This document shows positions 1 through 11,750 of a DNA stretch of 64,000 nt, in pieces (position 1 is the stretch's first letter; every line of letters begins with the position of its first letter). Position numbers and translations under genes: made by a program. Origin of the DNA: Cercis canadensis (Eukaryota; Streptophyta; Magnoliopsida; Fabales; Fabaceae); the NCBI GenBank assembly GCA_003255065.1, contig QAOA01006686.1, forward strand, positions 208,913 to 272,912, given 5' to 3'. Below the pieces are notes generated by a model. The model was not told the DNA's origin, did not search any database, and saw only the letters and a program-made list of their open reading frames with translations.

Positions 1-398
1 TATTATCCCCATAACATTTGATTAATTACAAAAATAAAATATATTTTAATACTTTAAGATTTATATTAATGTCATTGACATATTAATTATTGTATTATTT
101 TTCACATATTTTAACTATTTAATTAATTATTAATTATGTGTATATATTACTATATGATTATGATCCCACTATCTAAAACTTTACAAGATTTGTATTAAAA
201 GACAATCCTGGAATATAGGTTCCACTAAATGTATACATATTTATCAATGGCTCAATAACATCTTGAAATGCTTTGAAAAAAATGCATAAATTCTTTGAAA
301 TATTTATTTAAAAATAAAAATATTTTTGTAATTTTTTATAGCTGAAAAAAGTCATTTTTGTGATTTATAATAATTATCTGAGTTATGCCAGCTTATAG
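1..398. other. AT-rich non-coding sequence before Csl remnant 1
   Basis: This stretch is very AT-rich and has no open frame resembling any protein. It ends at the acceptor ttatag at 393-398 that opens the first recognisable Csl exon, so it is probably intron of that remnant, with its upstream exons off the left edge. Confidence 0.5.
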
Positions 399-2160
399 GT
401 GGGGTGGCTATATGGATCAACAACAGAAGATGTACTAACTGGGCTAAATATCCATGCAAGAGGTTGGAGATCGGAAACTTGTACACCCGGCCCGACTGCC
501 TTTACGGGCTGTGCACCTCCAGGTTTCCCAGCTACATTGACCCAACAAAAGAGATGGGCCTCTGGCCTGCTTGAAATTTTCCTCAGCAAGCACTCTCCCA
601 TCCTTTGGTAAGCTCCACTTGAGGCAGTGCCTGGCCTATTTATGGATCACCTGGGCTCTACGCTCTCCCTGATATATGCTATGCTGCTCTACCTGCATAT
701 TGCATCATTACCATTATTTTCCAACTCCACTTTCTTGCCCAAGATGAGCATACAATTTAGGGGTGTACATAACCCAACTAACCCATAACAAATTGGAACA
801 AATTTGATGCCAATCCATCTGTTATAGATGAAAGGTAGACGAAATCAGATGACTGAGATTTAAGATTTCGGCTTGGATCGGTCGGTTCGGTTTTCACTAA
901 GTAAAACAGAATAAAACCGAACCGACAGAGTAGTGTAAGTAAGGAACTTTTTTCCTTCATTAAACAGTGTGTTCAACACTGGGGCAACATTCTTTCGCGA
1001 CCTCGAAGGGGAGATTTCATTTCACACTTTCATAATTCATTTGCTTAAGAAACTCACTGAAAGAGAAGGCATACACGAGTCGCCAATCGGTATCTGCTCG
1101 AGTTTCTGAGCTTGTGAAGTTTTCTTCGAATTAACCTGCACTTCAAACAGTAGACCATTTTGTCATTTTTTAATCGTTTTGGGCTATTATTTTTTTGGAA
1201 TTGAATATTTTTTAGGCTAATTGCTGTTGTTATTTCAATTGGACCACCATACAAAGCCCATAACAGTTTCTTCAAAAAACAATAATTCATACATCCAGCC
1301 CAATCCGAATAAACTTGCCCAATCCACCTGAAACCGATTTTATCGGTTTCAAGATTGCTTTGGTCGGTGATGGATTTGCATTTCCTCAATTTTTACACAC
1401 TCGGTCGAATGAAAATGTCCTCCAAACCGATCGAATCTGACCGACGAACAGGTCTAGCATACATGATTCAACTGCTCAACTACTAACCATTTCATGTCAC
1501 ATCCACATTTCAATTCAGTCTTTCAATGTTTAATGAATTTACTCATTTTTTTTTCTTTTCTTTGTTCCTGGTGAATGGTTTAATTAATACACTTTTTTCA
1601 CTGATTCAACTATGTAAATGAAATACCAGGATCTTGGCCTGTGGATCCCAGTTGGTCTTTTTGCGATGTACAACATACTTACTTTATCAGAGTACTTTGC
1701 AACTGGGCTGTCAATCAGAGAGTGGTGGAACAACGAGAGAATGTCAAGCTTTATGAGCATGAATGCGTTTTTTATGAGTTTTTTGAGTGCCATGTTTAAA
1801 TTCTTAGGGATATCCGAGACAGTCTTTGAAATAACACAGAAGGAGCACACAAATTCTGGTGGTGGTGTAGGTGCTGGTAGGTTCACCTTCAACAAGTCCC
1901 CAATGTTTGTTCCAGGCACTACTATTTTAGTGGTGCAACTAACGGCGCTGGTTATCTACTTGTTGGGGTTGCAGCCACCAGCTAAGAATGGGAATGGGTC
2001 TGGGCTAGGAGAGGTGATATGCAGTGCAAATTTGCAAAAGGAAAATATGGGATTCCCATACCCACAATATGCAAGTCTGCAGCACTCGCATTTTCATTTG
2101 TGCACTTGTGTCGAACTACCATTTGAACTGTCTTCTATGTTGTACCATCATACACAACTG
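399..2160 (+). pseudogene. Cellulose synthase-like (CslB/CslH clade) remnant, copy 1, 3' part only
   Basis: The first exon (399 to about 743) encodes the end of the GT2 catalytic domain: GWLYGSTTEDVLTGL with the TED motif, and LTQQKRW, the QxxRW motif of processive glycosyltransferases. The second (about 1630-2160) encodes the C-terminal membrane part, with WWNNERM, GRFTFNKSPMF and GSGLGE. Intact family members are integral Golgi or plasma-membrane proteins that polymerise beta-glucans. This copy is broken. The frame shifts after ITWALRSP near 650, the donor after the LPK-type segment reads AT instead of GT, and about 40 bases are missing near 2029 just before a shifted but recognisable C-terminal stretch (GKYGIP). 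A 701-bp transposon lies in the intron. The upstream exons are outside the window. CslB versus CslH needs a tree. Confidence 0.85.
755..1455. mobile_element. Non-autonomous hAT-like DNA transposon (701 bp) in the intron of Csl copy 1
   Basis: The 8-base sequence AGCATACA occurs at 747-754 and again at 1456-1463, exactly flanking this segment. That is the target-duplication length of hAT elements. The ends are weakly inverted (AGgggTGT near the left end, AGaccTGT when the right end is reverse-complemented). The interior is rich in CGGTTCGGTTTT / ACCGAACCGA words, often seen in plant non-autonomous hAT elements. There is no transposase-like reading frame. Family assignment rests on the duplication length and is tentative. 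Confidence 0.6.
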
Positions 2161-2369
2161 GTTTGGATCAGTTTGCCTTCATAATGTTATTTTAATGGAC
2201 AAAAATATCTATATCAACTCATAACTTTCTAATTTCTACACTCTACTTCTATTTTATTTTTTTGTTAAATTCCTTTTCTTTCCTTCCCCAGACCACTATA
2301 ATTTTTTTAACCCAACCTGAAAAGAAACACTTTATTTTTCTTTTTAACCATCTTCCTATTTGTTTTACG

Positions 2370-4600
2370 CCATTCTTCCTCTATGAAAGAATCCCAATTA
2401 ATGCACTTGTGCGGAGAATCACGGATATCGTTATCTTATTTCCTTATATCTCTTTTCTGGTTTACAGACTAGTCTGTTTCAATAACCATGACTTCACTTG
2501 GTTCCTTGCCTTCTTAAGTGAGTTATTTTTTACCATTCGTTCGGTTCTCTTGGTATGCACCAAGTGGAGTCCTGTTGATTACAAAACATACCCAAAACGC
2601 CTTTTTACATCAGTAAGATCGGATAACTCTTTTTTTTTAAAAAAAAAATGATTTCTTTTCCTTCTTGATTTCTTCGAAATTATCAACACACTGTGTTTGA
2701 TTTTGTTAACAGGGGCAAAATTGTTAGATATCTGCTACTAGTTGACAAAAGAGCATAAATTTGTAATAGATTTCTACTACTGCCTTTGTCTGGTTCTTTT
2801 TATATATGTTCAGAATGAGTATGACCAGCTCTGTCGAAGGATTGAAGATGCAACACATATATTGGTCCCAACTGATCTTTCTGAAGATTATGCGGATTTC
2901 ACAGATATAGAGAGAAGCAACCATCCAAGTATAGTCAAAGTGTCTGCTTGTCAACTTGCATACTTTTACTTGAACCATGAATCCTACGTCACAAATTAAT
3001 TACCTATACTTCCCCTTAGGTTTGATGAAGTTGTTCAAATTTTCTTTCTTGTTCTAAAATATACACAAACTTCTTTTGTGTGGGAATAAGATTTTGTTAT
3101 GTTAATGTTTAACAAATTAAACAAAAACTTATGTAAAATAACAAAATAAGAAATATGATTGGAGGAGGTGCCCTTAAACTCATTGTATCATTGACTCTTC
3201 AGGTAAATTTTAATATAACGAAAAATCTTTTCTTTTCACATGCAGATAGACTAGAATATCCGGAGTGATGACAAATGCTCCCTACAAGTTAAACTTAGAC
3301 TGTGACATGTACGCCAACAATCCACAACTAGTTCTGCATGCAATGTGCTTGTTGCTTGGTCATAAAGACAAAGACCCCTTCGCTTTTGCTCAGTTCCCAC
3401 AATTTTATTACGACCAGCTCAAAGACGATCCCTTTGGAAACCTACTGCTAACTGCAATGAAAGTAAGGAATGGATTCCACTAGCACATACTACTCCAGAA
3501 ATAAAATTTTCTCTTGTTTTATATACACATTTAAGGTTAAGAGTTTAAACCTACATATTATCACGTAACCAAAAAGACATGAGTGGGCATGACAAGTAAA
3601 TGAAGGCTATATGCTTTGAAATATACTATGTAACCAAAAAGACGTTGATCATAGTAGGGCTCCGCCTATGATGTTGATGCATTTGTTTTGATATTGATGT
3701 AGACGATAGCGGGTGGGATGGCGGGAATACAAGGACCATTATATGCAGGAACTGGGTGTTTTCATACACGTAAAGTCATTTATGCTCTATCCCCACACGA
3801 CAGTAAATACAATCACATGTTGGCAATGACAATCCTCACTTCCAAGCTCCAATTCAGACAGTTCCTCGCGGACCTCGCCTATTTATATATCCTAATCTGG
3901 CCCTTGAGCTCCATTCCACAGCTTTGCTACGCTGCTCTGCCGGCATACTGTATCATTACCAACACTCTGTTCTTACCCAAGGCAAGCTCCTACAACGTTT
4001 ACTTTCTTTTCTAACTTAAAAATTCTTAACGATACTTAAATTAAATCACATATTGTAATGTGTGGTGGTGTGCATGCAGAATCATGAACCGGTAGTGGTG
4101 GCGCCTTTTGCTTTATTTCTCATACGCAAGCTACAAGAAATAGCAGTTTTTTTCTGAAAACGGTTTATCCATTCGTGCATGGTGGAACAATATGAGGATG
4201 GGGAAGATAAATTCAATAGGGGCATTACTGTTCGCAATTTTAGCTGTCATCCTCAAGCTACACAGAAAGAACAATTTAATTCTGATGATAATAAAAAGGA
4301 TGGTAGTGATGCTGGTAGGTTCACATTTAATGAGTCGCCAATGTTTGTGCTACCCACCACCATTCTTTTGATGCAGTTGACGGCATTGGTTATGGCTTTG
4401 GTAGGGTTGCGAGCACCGGCTTATGCTGGGCATGGCTCTGGATTGGGGGAGATTTTGTGTAGCATGTGGATGGTCGCATGTTTATGGCCTTTTGTTTAAA
4501 AGGGAAATACGGGATCCCCTTCTTCACAATATGCAACTCAGCTGGTTTGGCATTGCTTTTTTCTACACTTCAGTAGAAGGGCTTCCATGGGTTGACTTCA
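2370..4600 (+). pseudogene. Cellulose synthase-like (CslB/CslH clade) remnant, copy 2, internally deleted
   Basis: Recognisable pieces in order: the N-terminal membrane exon (about 2370-2610, FLYERIPIN then CTKWSPVDYKTYP); a QLCRRIEDAT exon (about 2814-2940); the exon with the DCD motif (about 3246-3460, [13 protein letters not shown]); the exon with AGTGCFHTRKVIY (about 3704-3810); and C-terminal membrane segments (3811-4600) ending in GSGLGEILCS. The exon carrying the first catalytic Asp and SDDG is missing between 2711 and 2814, although its acceptor ttaacag survives. The YKAGAMNVL exon is also missing. At about 3811 the coding sequence jumps from the CFHTRK exon straight to a transmembrane segment, so the TED and QxxRW motifs are gone. 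A stop and frameshifts follow near 4157-4260. The 3' exon looks more than 90 percent identical to copy 3, which suggests a recent tandem duplication. Confidence 0.85.
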
Positions 4601-5212
4601 TTTACTGCGTTCTCAATTATGACAAATTAGCAATAACTATTTTGGATATGATTAATTCTAATCCTTCTTATGAAGTATTCTTATCAATCGGCCAAGGTAC
4701 CCCTTTAATAGAGTTGTCTACACTAATTTTTCTTTTTCTTTTTTTTGTTTTTTGTTTTTTGATGAATCAGAAAATTTGGTTTATATCTTGATATTCAAGA
4801 GTTCACAAGGCCTAAATAGATGAAAGAAAGAGGGAGAAATCAACTAAAAATCAATTGACTCTGCAAACACAAACGTCTAAAATATATTCGGAAGGCAACA
4901 AAGTGAAAGGCACCTATAAAATCACACCGTACATTACTGCGATTCCGAAATCTGACATCTCATAAAACTGCTTCCCATGGTAATATTATAAGAAATACAA
5001 GACCCTGATGCTTGATTTACAATCAAAAATTAATTTAGGGAAGCATCGAATTGAAACAGCAGATCGAAGCCAAACGGCCTGTCTATACATTCAGGACCAC
5101 AAAAACAAGAAAAAAGGACCTCTGCTATATAATACAAATTGCAAACATCAATCTTATTACATGTGAACAACAACAGAATATGAATCTTGAGGAAATACCT
5201 TGGGTCTCTATC
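4601..5212. other. Intergenic, convergent 3' ends of Csl copy 2 and the zinc-ribbon gene
   Basis: No coding potential is visible. The sequence includes T-rich tracts (4725-4760) and probably the 3' UTR of the minus-strand gene ending at 5213. I see nothing else in it. Confidence 0.4.
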
Positions 5213-8200
5213 TTACTTTGGGGGAACGGAAAGATTGCTCTCAAGCATAAAGGAGAGATCATGCATCTGTGACATCAACATTTCTACCTCATCAACTTTT
5301 GGCCCAAATTTTTCACCGAAAACATCTCCGCGTTTTACATCTTCAGCAGCTTTGGCTGGTGCATCTGGATTAGCCACCCTAAACGTGCAACAAATAGCAT
5401 GAAAAAGGTTTTATTGTTTAGAATGCAAAATTATCAATCATATCGCAGAGAATAATAAGCTAGTTTGCAGAAAGGATCATAAACCACAAAAATAACCATA
5501 TACACTACAAAGAGGCTTGTCAATGATCAGATGTAAAGTGCACCCAAAACCAAAGGTTTAAAGCGTGAGGATCCTTTCAGCTCTCTAGTATTAGATTTAG
5601 AGTTTTTCAACATTAAAGTGAATACAATAAAAGAGAATTCACCCCTCAATCTCGTTCCTTCTCAGATTCACTTATACTAGGAAAAACCTAAGAACTTCAA
5701 CATCATCAGCTGCTTGCCTCAAACTAAACCACCTTTTCTTGGTACCTCCACACACAAATCTAAGAACTAAGCCATCAGTCAGAATCTAATTCTGCTTTTC
5801 TATCCTTATACCACCTTTACTCACCACAGATACGATTCAATCATGGTTCATTTAGTTTAGTAAACTTAATTGGCTAAATGCCTAATGATGTATTGACTTC
5901 TTTCAGGGCTTCACCTGTATTAACATCCCTCTCAGCCAAATTTTCTGCTGCTAAAAGAAGGATATAGACTAAATGACAGAACTGAACCTTTTAACGATGT
6001 TAGAAATACATAGCATTAAGTTACAGCTGGTACTAATAGGGCTCAATTCAATCAATTTTTTTTTTAAAAAAAAAAAATGGCAACCAATTCAATATAAACA
6101 CACCTGTCTGAAATGGAAGCCTCAACCTGTGAAACATTCACTCCAGTAGAACTGGGCGGACTGCCAAATGGTCCTGAAAATAAGTCCTGTTGTGAAAAAC
6201 TGCCAAAATCCATATCATGTGAGTTGTTAGATGAGCCGAACAAGTTCATCTCAGAGGTCCTCCCAGAAGAAGATGTCTCATTAACAGTTTGCTTCCAAAC
6301 ATTAATGGAAGGATCTTGTGTACTGGTTAAACTAGTAAAGTCATTCCATGCATCAAATGAATCAAAAACTTTATCAGTATTCACAGTACCAGCTGTCTTG
6401 TTATTACTCCCCTGCCATTGTTCACCTTGAAACCAGTCAAAATTCTTGGTAGAAGAGCTATTAGCAATCTCTGCCGTTTTTGGGTCACTAAGATCAGTAG
6501 TCATTTCAGAATTCCCAATCTGGCCAGTTATCTCTGAGTTGTCAACACCACTGGAAGGATTTTGTATACTGGCTGAGCCAGTAAAGTCATTCCATGAATC
6601 AAATGAATCATCAGCTTCATCAATAGTCACAGTACCAGTTGTCTTGTTATTACTCTCCTGACATCGTTCATCTTGAATCCAATCAAAATTTTTAGTAGAA
6701 GAACCATTACCACTCTCTGCTTTTTTTATGTCATTAAGATCAGCAGTCATTTCAGACTTCTCAGTTTGGCCGGTTATCTCTGAGTTGGAAAAAGCACTGG
6801 AAGGATCTTGTGCGCTGGTTGAGCCACTAAAGTCATTCCATGCATCAAATGAATCATCAACTTCATTAGTAGCCACATTATCAGTTGTCTTCGTACTGTT
6901 GTTCCCTTGAGATTGATCATCTTGCATCCAGTCAAATTTCTTGGTAGAAGTACTATTAGGACTCTCTAATGTTTTTGTATCATCGAGATTAACAATAACT
7001 TCAGATTTCCCAGTCTGGGAACTTACCTCTGAGTTGGGAGTTCTCCATATATCACCCTGAAACCAATCACTTTCTATGGATGCTGAAGGATTCAAATCAT
7101 CATTCTTCTTAACACCAACAGAATCTTTCCCATATCCAAATGCTGCATCAAGATCAGCTACTGAAGGATCAAAAGATTTGGACTTTTCATGAAGCACTCC
7201 AGAACTAGCAGAAGACTGGAAGCTGGCCTCCCAACCAGTAAAAGAATCACCACCCTGATCCTTTGTCGACCCTGTAATAGTTTCTGGAACTTGGGCATTT
7301 TGAAACAAACTAAGATTCTGATTAACTTGGAAAGCATTATTTGCAGCACTATCTATATGTTTATTTGAATCCAATTGCTCTTCAAATGCTTTAGAGGTGG
7401 ATTCTCTCTGAGCAAAAAAACTATCAAGATCAACTCCAACCAAATGCGCAGAACTTTTGCTTTGAAATGCTGGCTCATCTGAATTACTAGTGGGAAGTCT
7501 CTCTGACTCAGAAGACCATCTAATTTCCAAATCCAGTAGCTCAGATAACGGAATCTCATCTTTTGATTCACTTTTCCTTCTGTTTGAGTCATTCCCTTCA
7601 ACGACTAGTCTCACCATCTCCTGCACACAATTTCTGAAGTTAACAAACCAATGCATAACATCAAACATAGAATGAACAAACTATCAGAATTAGAAATTTC
7701 CAGAGTATCACAATTTTTGAAAAGGTAGATTTTTGCTATATCACTAACAAAGGAACTTTCAGAAATTTCTAAAAGCATAGCTTATCTGCTCTGATTAACC
7801 AGCATTAAGGAAAAAAACCAACAAATAAAGTGGACAGAAGAGTCGGTTCAAGATACGCTTTTTCAAATAAGAAACGAAAAACAAAAAGAGACAATTTTAA
7901 GAAAACAATAACATTGAATTTACCGATCCATCTAGCTTTAGGGAATCAAGTAACCAGCGATACCCAGCAGTGTTCTTAAATTTGATAGGGTCAGGAGGGA
8001 GATCCTTAAGCGGATTTGTGCCACAAAAAATGCAGACAAATGACTGCAAGTCACGGAGGAGTTTGCCCTTGCAATTCTTGCAGCGAAGGTACGGTGGCGA
8101 GGGATCGAGCTTCTCTATTGTTTCTGCAACAGAAGGTAGCTTCGGAAGCGTAAACTGCTCCTCCTTCTCGGGTTCGTACCAAGATAGATTGGCCTCCTTA

Positions 8201-8253
8201 CGGAGCGAGAGCTGTAACTGTTTTATCTGATCCAATGGCATCTCAAACGCCAT
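5213..8253 (-). CDS. Plant zinc-ribbon protein (DUF7815-like) with three 82-residue repeats
   Basis: Predicted CDS is complement(5213..5378, 6104..7620, 7924..8253), three exons, 670 residues; all phases agree. Residues 58-77 hold a C-x2-C-x12-C-x2-C zinc ribbon (YLRCKNCKGKLL ... CIFCG). Plant proteins with this N-terminal block, often labelled DUF7815, have no function I can name. The middle is Ser/Asp/Asn-rich and probably disordered. It contains three tandem repeats of 82 residues, each with FDWxQ and DSFDAWNDF-type motifs (WNDF at 371, 453 and 535). The end, MHDLSFMLESNL, matches my memory of the family's C terminus. I chose the ATG at 8253 (MAFEMPLDQ) over the upstream in-frame ATG at 8340 because homologs start near MPLDQIKQL. 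It is head-to-head with the DUF1068 gene, with about 790 bp between start codons. Confidence 0.85.
6304..6936 (-). repeat. Three tandem 246-bp coding repeats
   Basis: Inside exon 2 of the zinc-ribbon gene, near-identical segments recur at 246-base spacing. On the + strand, taaagtcattccatg starts at about 6336, 6582 and 6828. Each unit encodes FDW[MIF]Q, an Asn/Thr-rich linker, DSFD[AS]WNDF, QDPS or QNPS, and NSEITGQ/SEMT. A diverged partial unit (SDWFQGD) precedes the array. The period is a multiple of three, so the frame is kept. Confidence 0.85.
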
Positions 8254-9044
8254 TGTGAGGGCTTGGATTGCAGTTTTCCTCTCTCTCTCCCCCCTTTGCA
8301 GTTGGAAGTGGTTCAGTGATGAATAACGAATTAGATTCACCTGTTAGCAACCCAGAAAGAAAAACAGGAACCCCATCAAAACGTCATCGTCTGTCTAATG
8401 GCTTAGAAGTTAGAAGTTAGAACTAGAAGGTTTCACGGAAAACTACAGAGCTCAGCATTGTCAAGACGGATCGGACTCACAATCGGATCACACAATCCAA
8501 ACTGTAAAGAAACTTGAAACTGAGCATTGTCAAGGCGGATAGGTTCGAGCTCACTCTTCTTTCAGAAACCGAGCTAAGTTAACGGATTGATTTTTTATGG
8601 GCCACACGGTTGGGCTAGAAATCCAGTCTGCCCCAGATGTCACCCCAAAAATACAATTTTTGGCCCAATTGAAAGAGAGCTTGAATTTAAGTCTAGGCCG
8701 GCCCCCAAGAGGAGGCCCAAAACTGAAAATGCTGCTTACTAATTAGTGGATCCGCTGACTAACGTGACGGCAGTCAAAACTCAAAGCTGTTAACCATTTA
8801 ATTAAGAAAACTATAAATGATAGGAATGGAGAGTGGGAAGTAACCTGAAAAAGAAAAAGGAAAAAAAGATAAATTAATGGAGAAAGAAGGTGCAGAGGAA
8901 GCAAGTCAGCAACAACAACAGCTTCTTAGCAGTTGACATTGCCGACTGCAATAACACCTTCATTTCATTGCACACTGTCATTTCTCTCTCTAGATTCTAA
9001 TCTCACCGGGTTCTCTTACGAGCTGAGCTGAAAGAGAGAGAAAA
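8254..9044. promoter_or_regulatory. Shared region between two divergent genes (putative bidirectional promoter)
   Basis: Two start codons point away from each other across about 790 bp, so both promoters and 5' UTRs must lie here. A short direct repeat, GAGCATTGTCAAGRCGGAT-like, occurs near 8454 and 8523. A CT-rich tract near 8981-8993 (tttctctctctag) lies in the likely leader of the + gene. The regulatory role is inferred from gene layout only. Confidence 0.4.
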
Positions 9045-11750
9045 ATGGCTACAAACCATTCAGGGATATCTTGTAATCCGGCTCTATTGAAGGTGGGTTT
9101 GGGAGTTGTGGCGCTTTGTATAGCAGGTTATATATTGGGTCCACCTCTTTACTGGCATTTCATTGAAGGCTTAGCCGCAGTGAAACACTCCTCTTCTACT
9201 TGTGCGCCTTGCGTCTGTGATTGCTCTTCTCAGCCTCTCCTTTCCATCCCAGAAGGTACTCAATTGAATTTCCCTTTGATGATGTCTTGCTCTTTTCTGG
9301 GTTCTTAGATCTGCTTAAATCTCTTGAGGATATGGTCTACTTGTGACTTTCTGCAACTAGTTTAATTTTCAGATTTAACTGCTTTGCCCACTATAGCTAA
9401 ATTTTCTTGGGGATAAGTTTATTTTTATTTTTATAACCTTCTTGAGGATAAATTTTGTTGCTTTTGTATTTCCTCTTATTCTGCTGAATTGAGCATCTTT
9501 AGACTAAGTTGAAGATCTCATACACTATCCGTGCAATTCAATCCTTAACTGTTTTTGGATCAAATTAGAGTTTGGGACAGAAAAAGGAAACTTTTCAGAT
9601 CTGGCGATAAGGGAATCTTGTAATTATAAGAACTGGGCATTAGTTCATCCTTGTTATTTTAGCTGCCTGCTTCAGATGATAAGGTTTAGTTCAACTTAGA
9701 TAGACGCAGCTGATGATGACCGAATCGTGATTATTGCCAGAGGGAAAAGCAATTTAAACTTCCAATTTGCGACAATGGTTGAAATGAGCAGTTGCGATCT
9801 TCCAACGTATAGTAGTGACGCTATGTGAACTTCTGATACCCTTTTTGGCTGCCTCACCTCCTTAAGCGATATGAACATGTTATCTTCTCATTTAATTCAT
9901 GTGCTCAAGTATGAGTAAACATGATAAAAATCACCATCTTTCTTCCATCTGTTGAACTTTTTTCTGAATGCTTAATTATGGACCTCAAGAAATGCAACTA
10001 TAATATGATATTGACCAGCTGAATATGCAATAGAAGACACTGTTATTTTCATGATTTGGTATTACATAAACAGCTAAGGGCAAGGCAATGATTCATAAAT
10101 GGCATTATGCAGGACCATAAAGTTGAGTGCCGTAATGAATGTGTTTTAGATCTTGTTGGTGTTTAATAAATGAGTCAACAAAACAAATGATAGTGGAGCT
10201 TATTTTGCTTTTTTATTTCTTCTTTCCACCATTACGCACCCACAGATATCTCAATGAGACTTGATCTGTGTAAGGTTCCGAAGTTTTCATAAACAGCTTG
10301 AGGGGACTAGCTAGCACAGTTCTTAGTCCAGTGATAAAGAAAGAGGAAACTTTTAATGATGTCCCTAAAACAGATGTTCTAAGAAATTTGATCTATTATT
10401 CCTTCCTTGTGTTCTGCTTCCTTGATATAAGAAAGACCTGATTCACACAGGCCAATTGCCTATTTGTTTATCTGACTAAAGGCAGTTTTTAATTGCTACC
10501 ATAATAGCATTTTCTGCTAGATCGATAACTATAGATGCCTGCAGTTACTGCTTGTAGAATTGTGTATTAATGGCGTATCTATGAAAATTACTTTTTGTAC
10601 TGTAAAAGCAATTCTGGCTCCAATTAATGATTGTGTTTTGTATGATAATATGACCCTCCTATCTCTTATCTGTACAAATTCAGCACTTACTTATTTCAGT
10701 TTCTTTATCTGTGTTTTTGCAGGATTTAGCAACACTTCATTTGGAGGTTAGTACCCCAAATGAGTTCAAGTGGAGTATCTCGATTGATTTGCTGTACATA
10801 AGTAACTGGTTTTAGTATTATTGTAACTTGTCTGTGCAACATGTTTTTTCTATGATGGTAGGAACAGAAGTGATGTGGTTATTCATTTTTTTGCAGTAAG
10901 ATAGCTTGTTCTTTCTTCATAGACTGGACCAAATTTCAGGATCAGAAATCTCTCATGTGCCTTCAGTGTGTTTTTCTTCTTCTTCTTCTTCTTCTTTTTT
11001 TAAAAAAAAATTCTTCTTAACCTCTTTTCTGGTGCTTCAAATTCTATTGATCAATGACTATCTGTAGGGTAGCTTCTTGTACTATTTCAAAGCATTGTTT
11101 GTAAGACATGTATAATCTAAAGTATATTATTATAGGTATAAAGTATTAAACTAATAAGAATGTCTACATCATTCTTATGTTTTACTAAACCTGCTCAGGT
11201 TACATGCTGAGTCATGATTCATGTGTGATCTAGCCATGTTAGACAGAAATTTTACCATTCAAGTCTCTCCTAAAAGTTGACATGAAAGCCCAAGCATAGA
11301 ATTTGCTTTCTGCTTGTAGCTGCATTGTCACATCACATTCTGGTTTACTGGTGTTTTCTGATCCAAATCTCGTTACCAACTACTTTTTTGTTCTCCTGAT
11401 TGAAAATCTATTCAGATTGTGCAAAGCACGACTCAGAGGTGAGTGGAGACACAGAAAAGAATTTTGCAGATCTATTGTCAGAAGAATTAAAGCTGCGGGA
11501 AGCTGAAGCTTTGGAAAATCAACGACGTGCTGACATGGCTCTTCTTGAGGCTAAGAAGATTACATCCCAGTATCAGAAGGAAGCAGACAAGTGTAATTCA
11601 GGAATGGAGACTTGTGAGGAAGCCAGGGAGAAATCTGAGGCAGCTGTCGTGGCTCAAAAGAAGCTAACAGCATTGTGGGAACTGAGAGCTCGTCAAAAAG
11701 GATGGAAAGAAGGGGTTGCCAAGTCTCAGGGAAATGTACAGACTGCTTAG
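9045..11750 (+). CDS. DUF1068 family membrane-anchored coiled-coil protein
   Basis: Predicted CDS is 9045..9255, 10723..10746, 11416..11750, giving 189 residues with matching phases. It starts at an ATG in good context (gagaaaaATGGCT). Residues about 14-36 form one hydrophobic segment (LLKVGLGVVALCIAGYILG) followed by PPLYWH. A Cys-rich CAPCVCDCSSQPLLSIP segment comes next, then a charged, probably coiled-coil region (EELKLREAEALENQRRADMA) and ALWELRARQKGWKEG. This is the usual layout and length of the plant-specific DUF1068 family, whose function is not known to me. Exon 2 is only 24 bases (FSNTSFG). A (TCT)n run lies in intron 2 near 10972-10996. Confidence 0.92.

Noticed and set aside
1054-1389. 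A 111-codon minus-strand frame
   Set aside because: It lies wholly inside the hAT-like element, has no resemblance to a transposase zinc finger or catalytic domain, and the composition is that of non-coding repeat.
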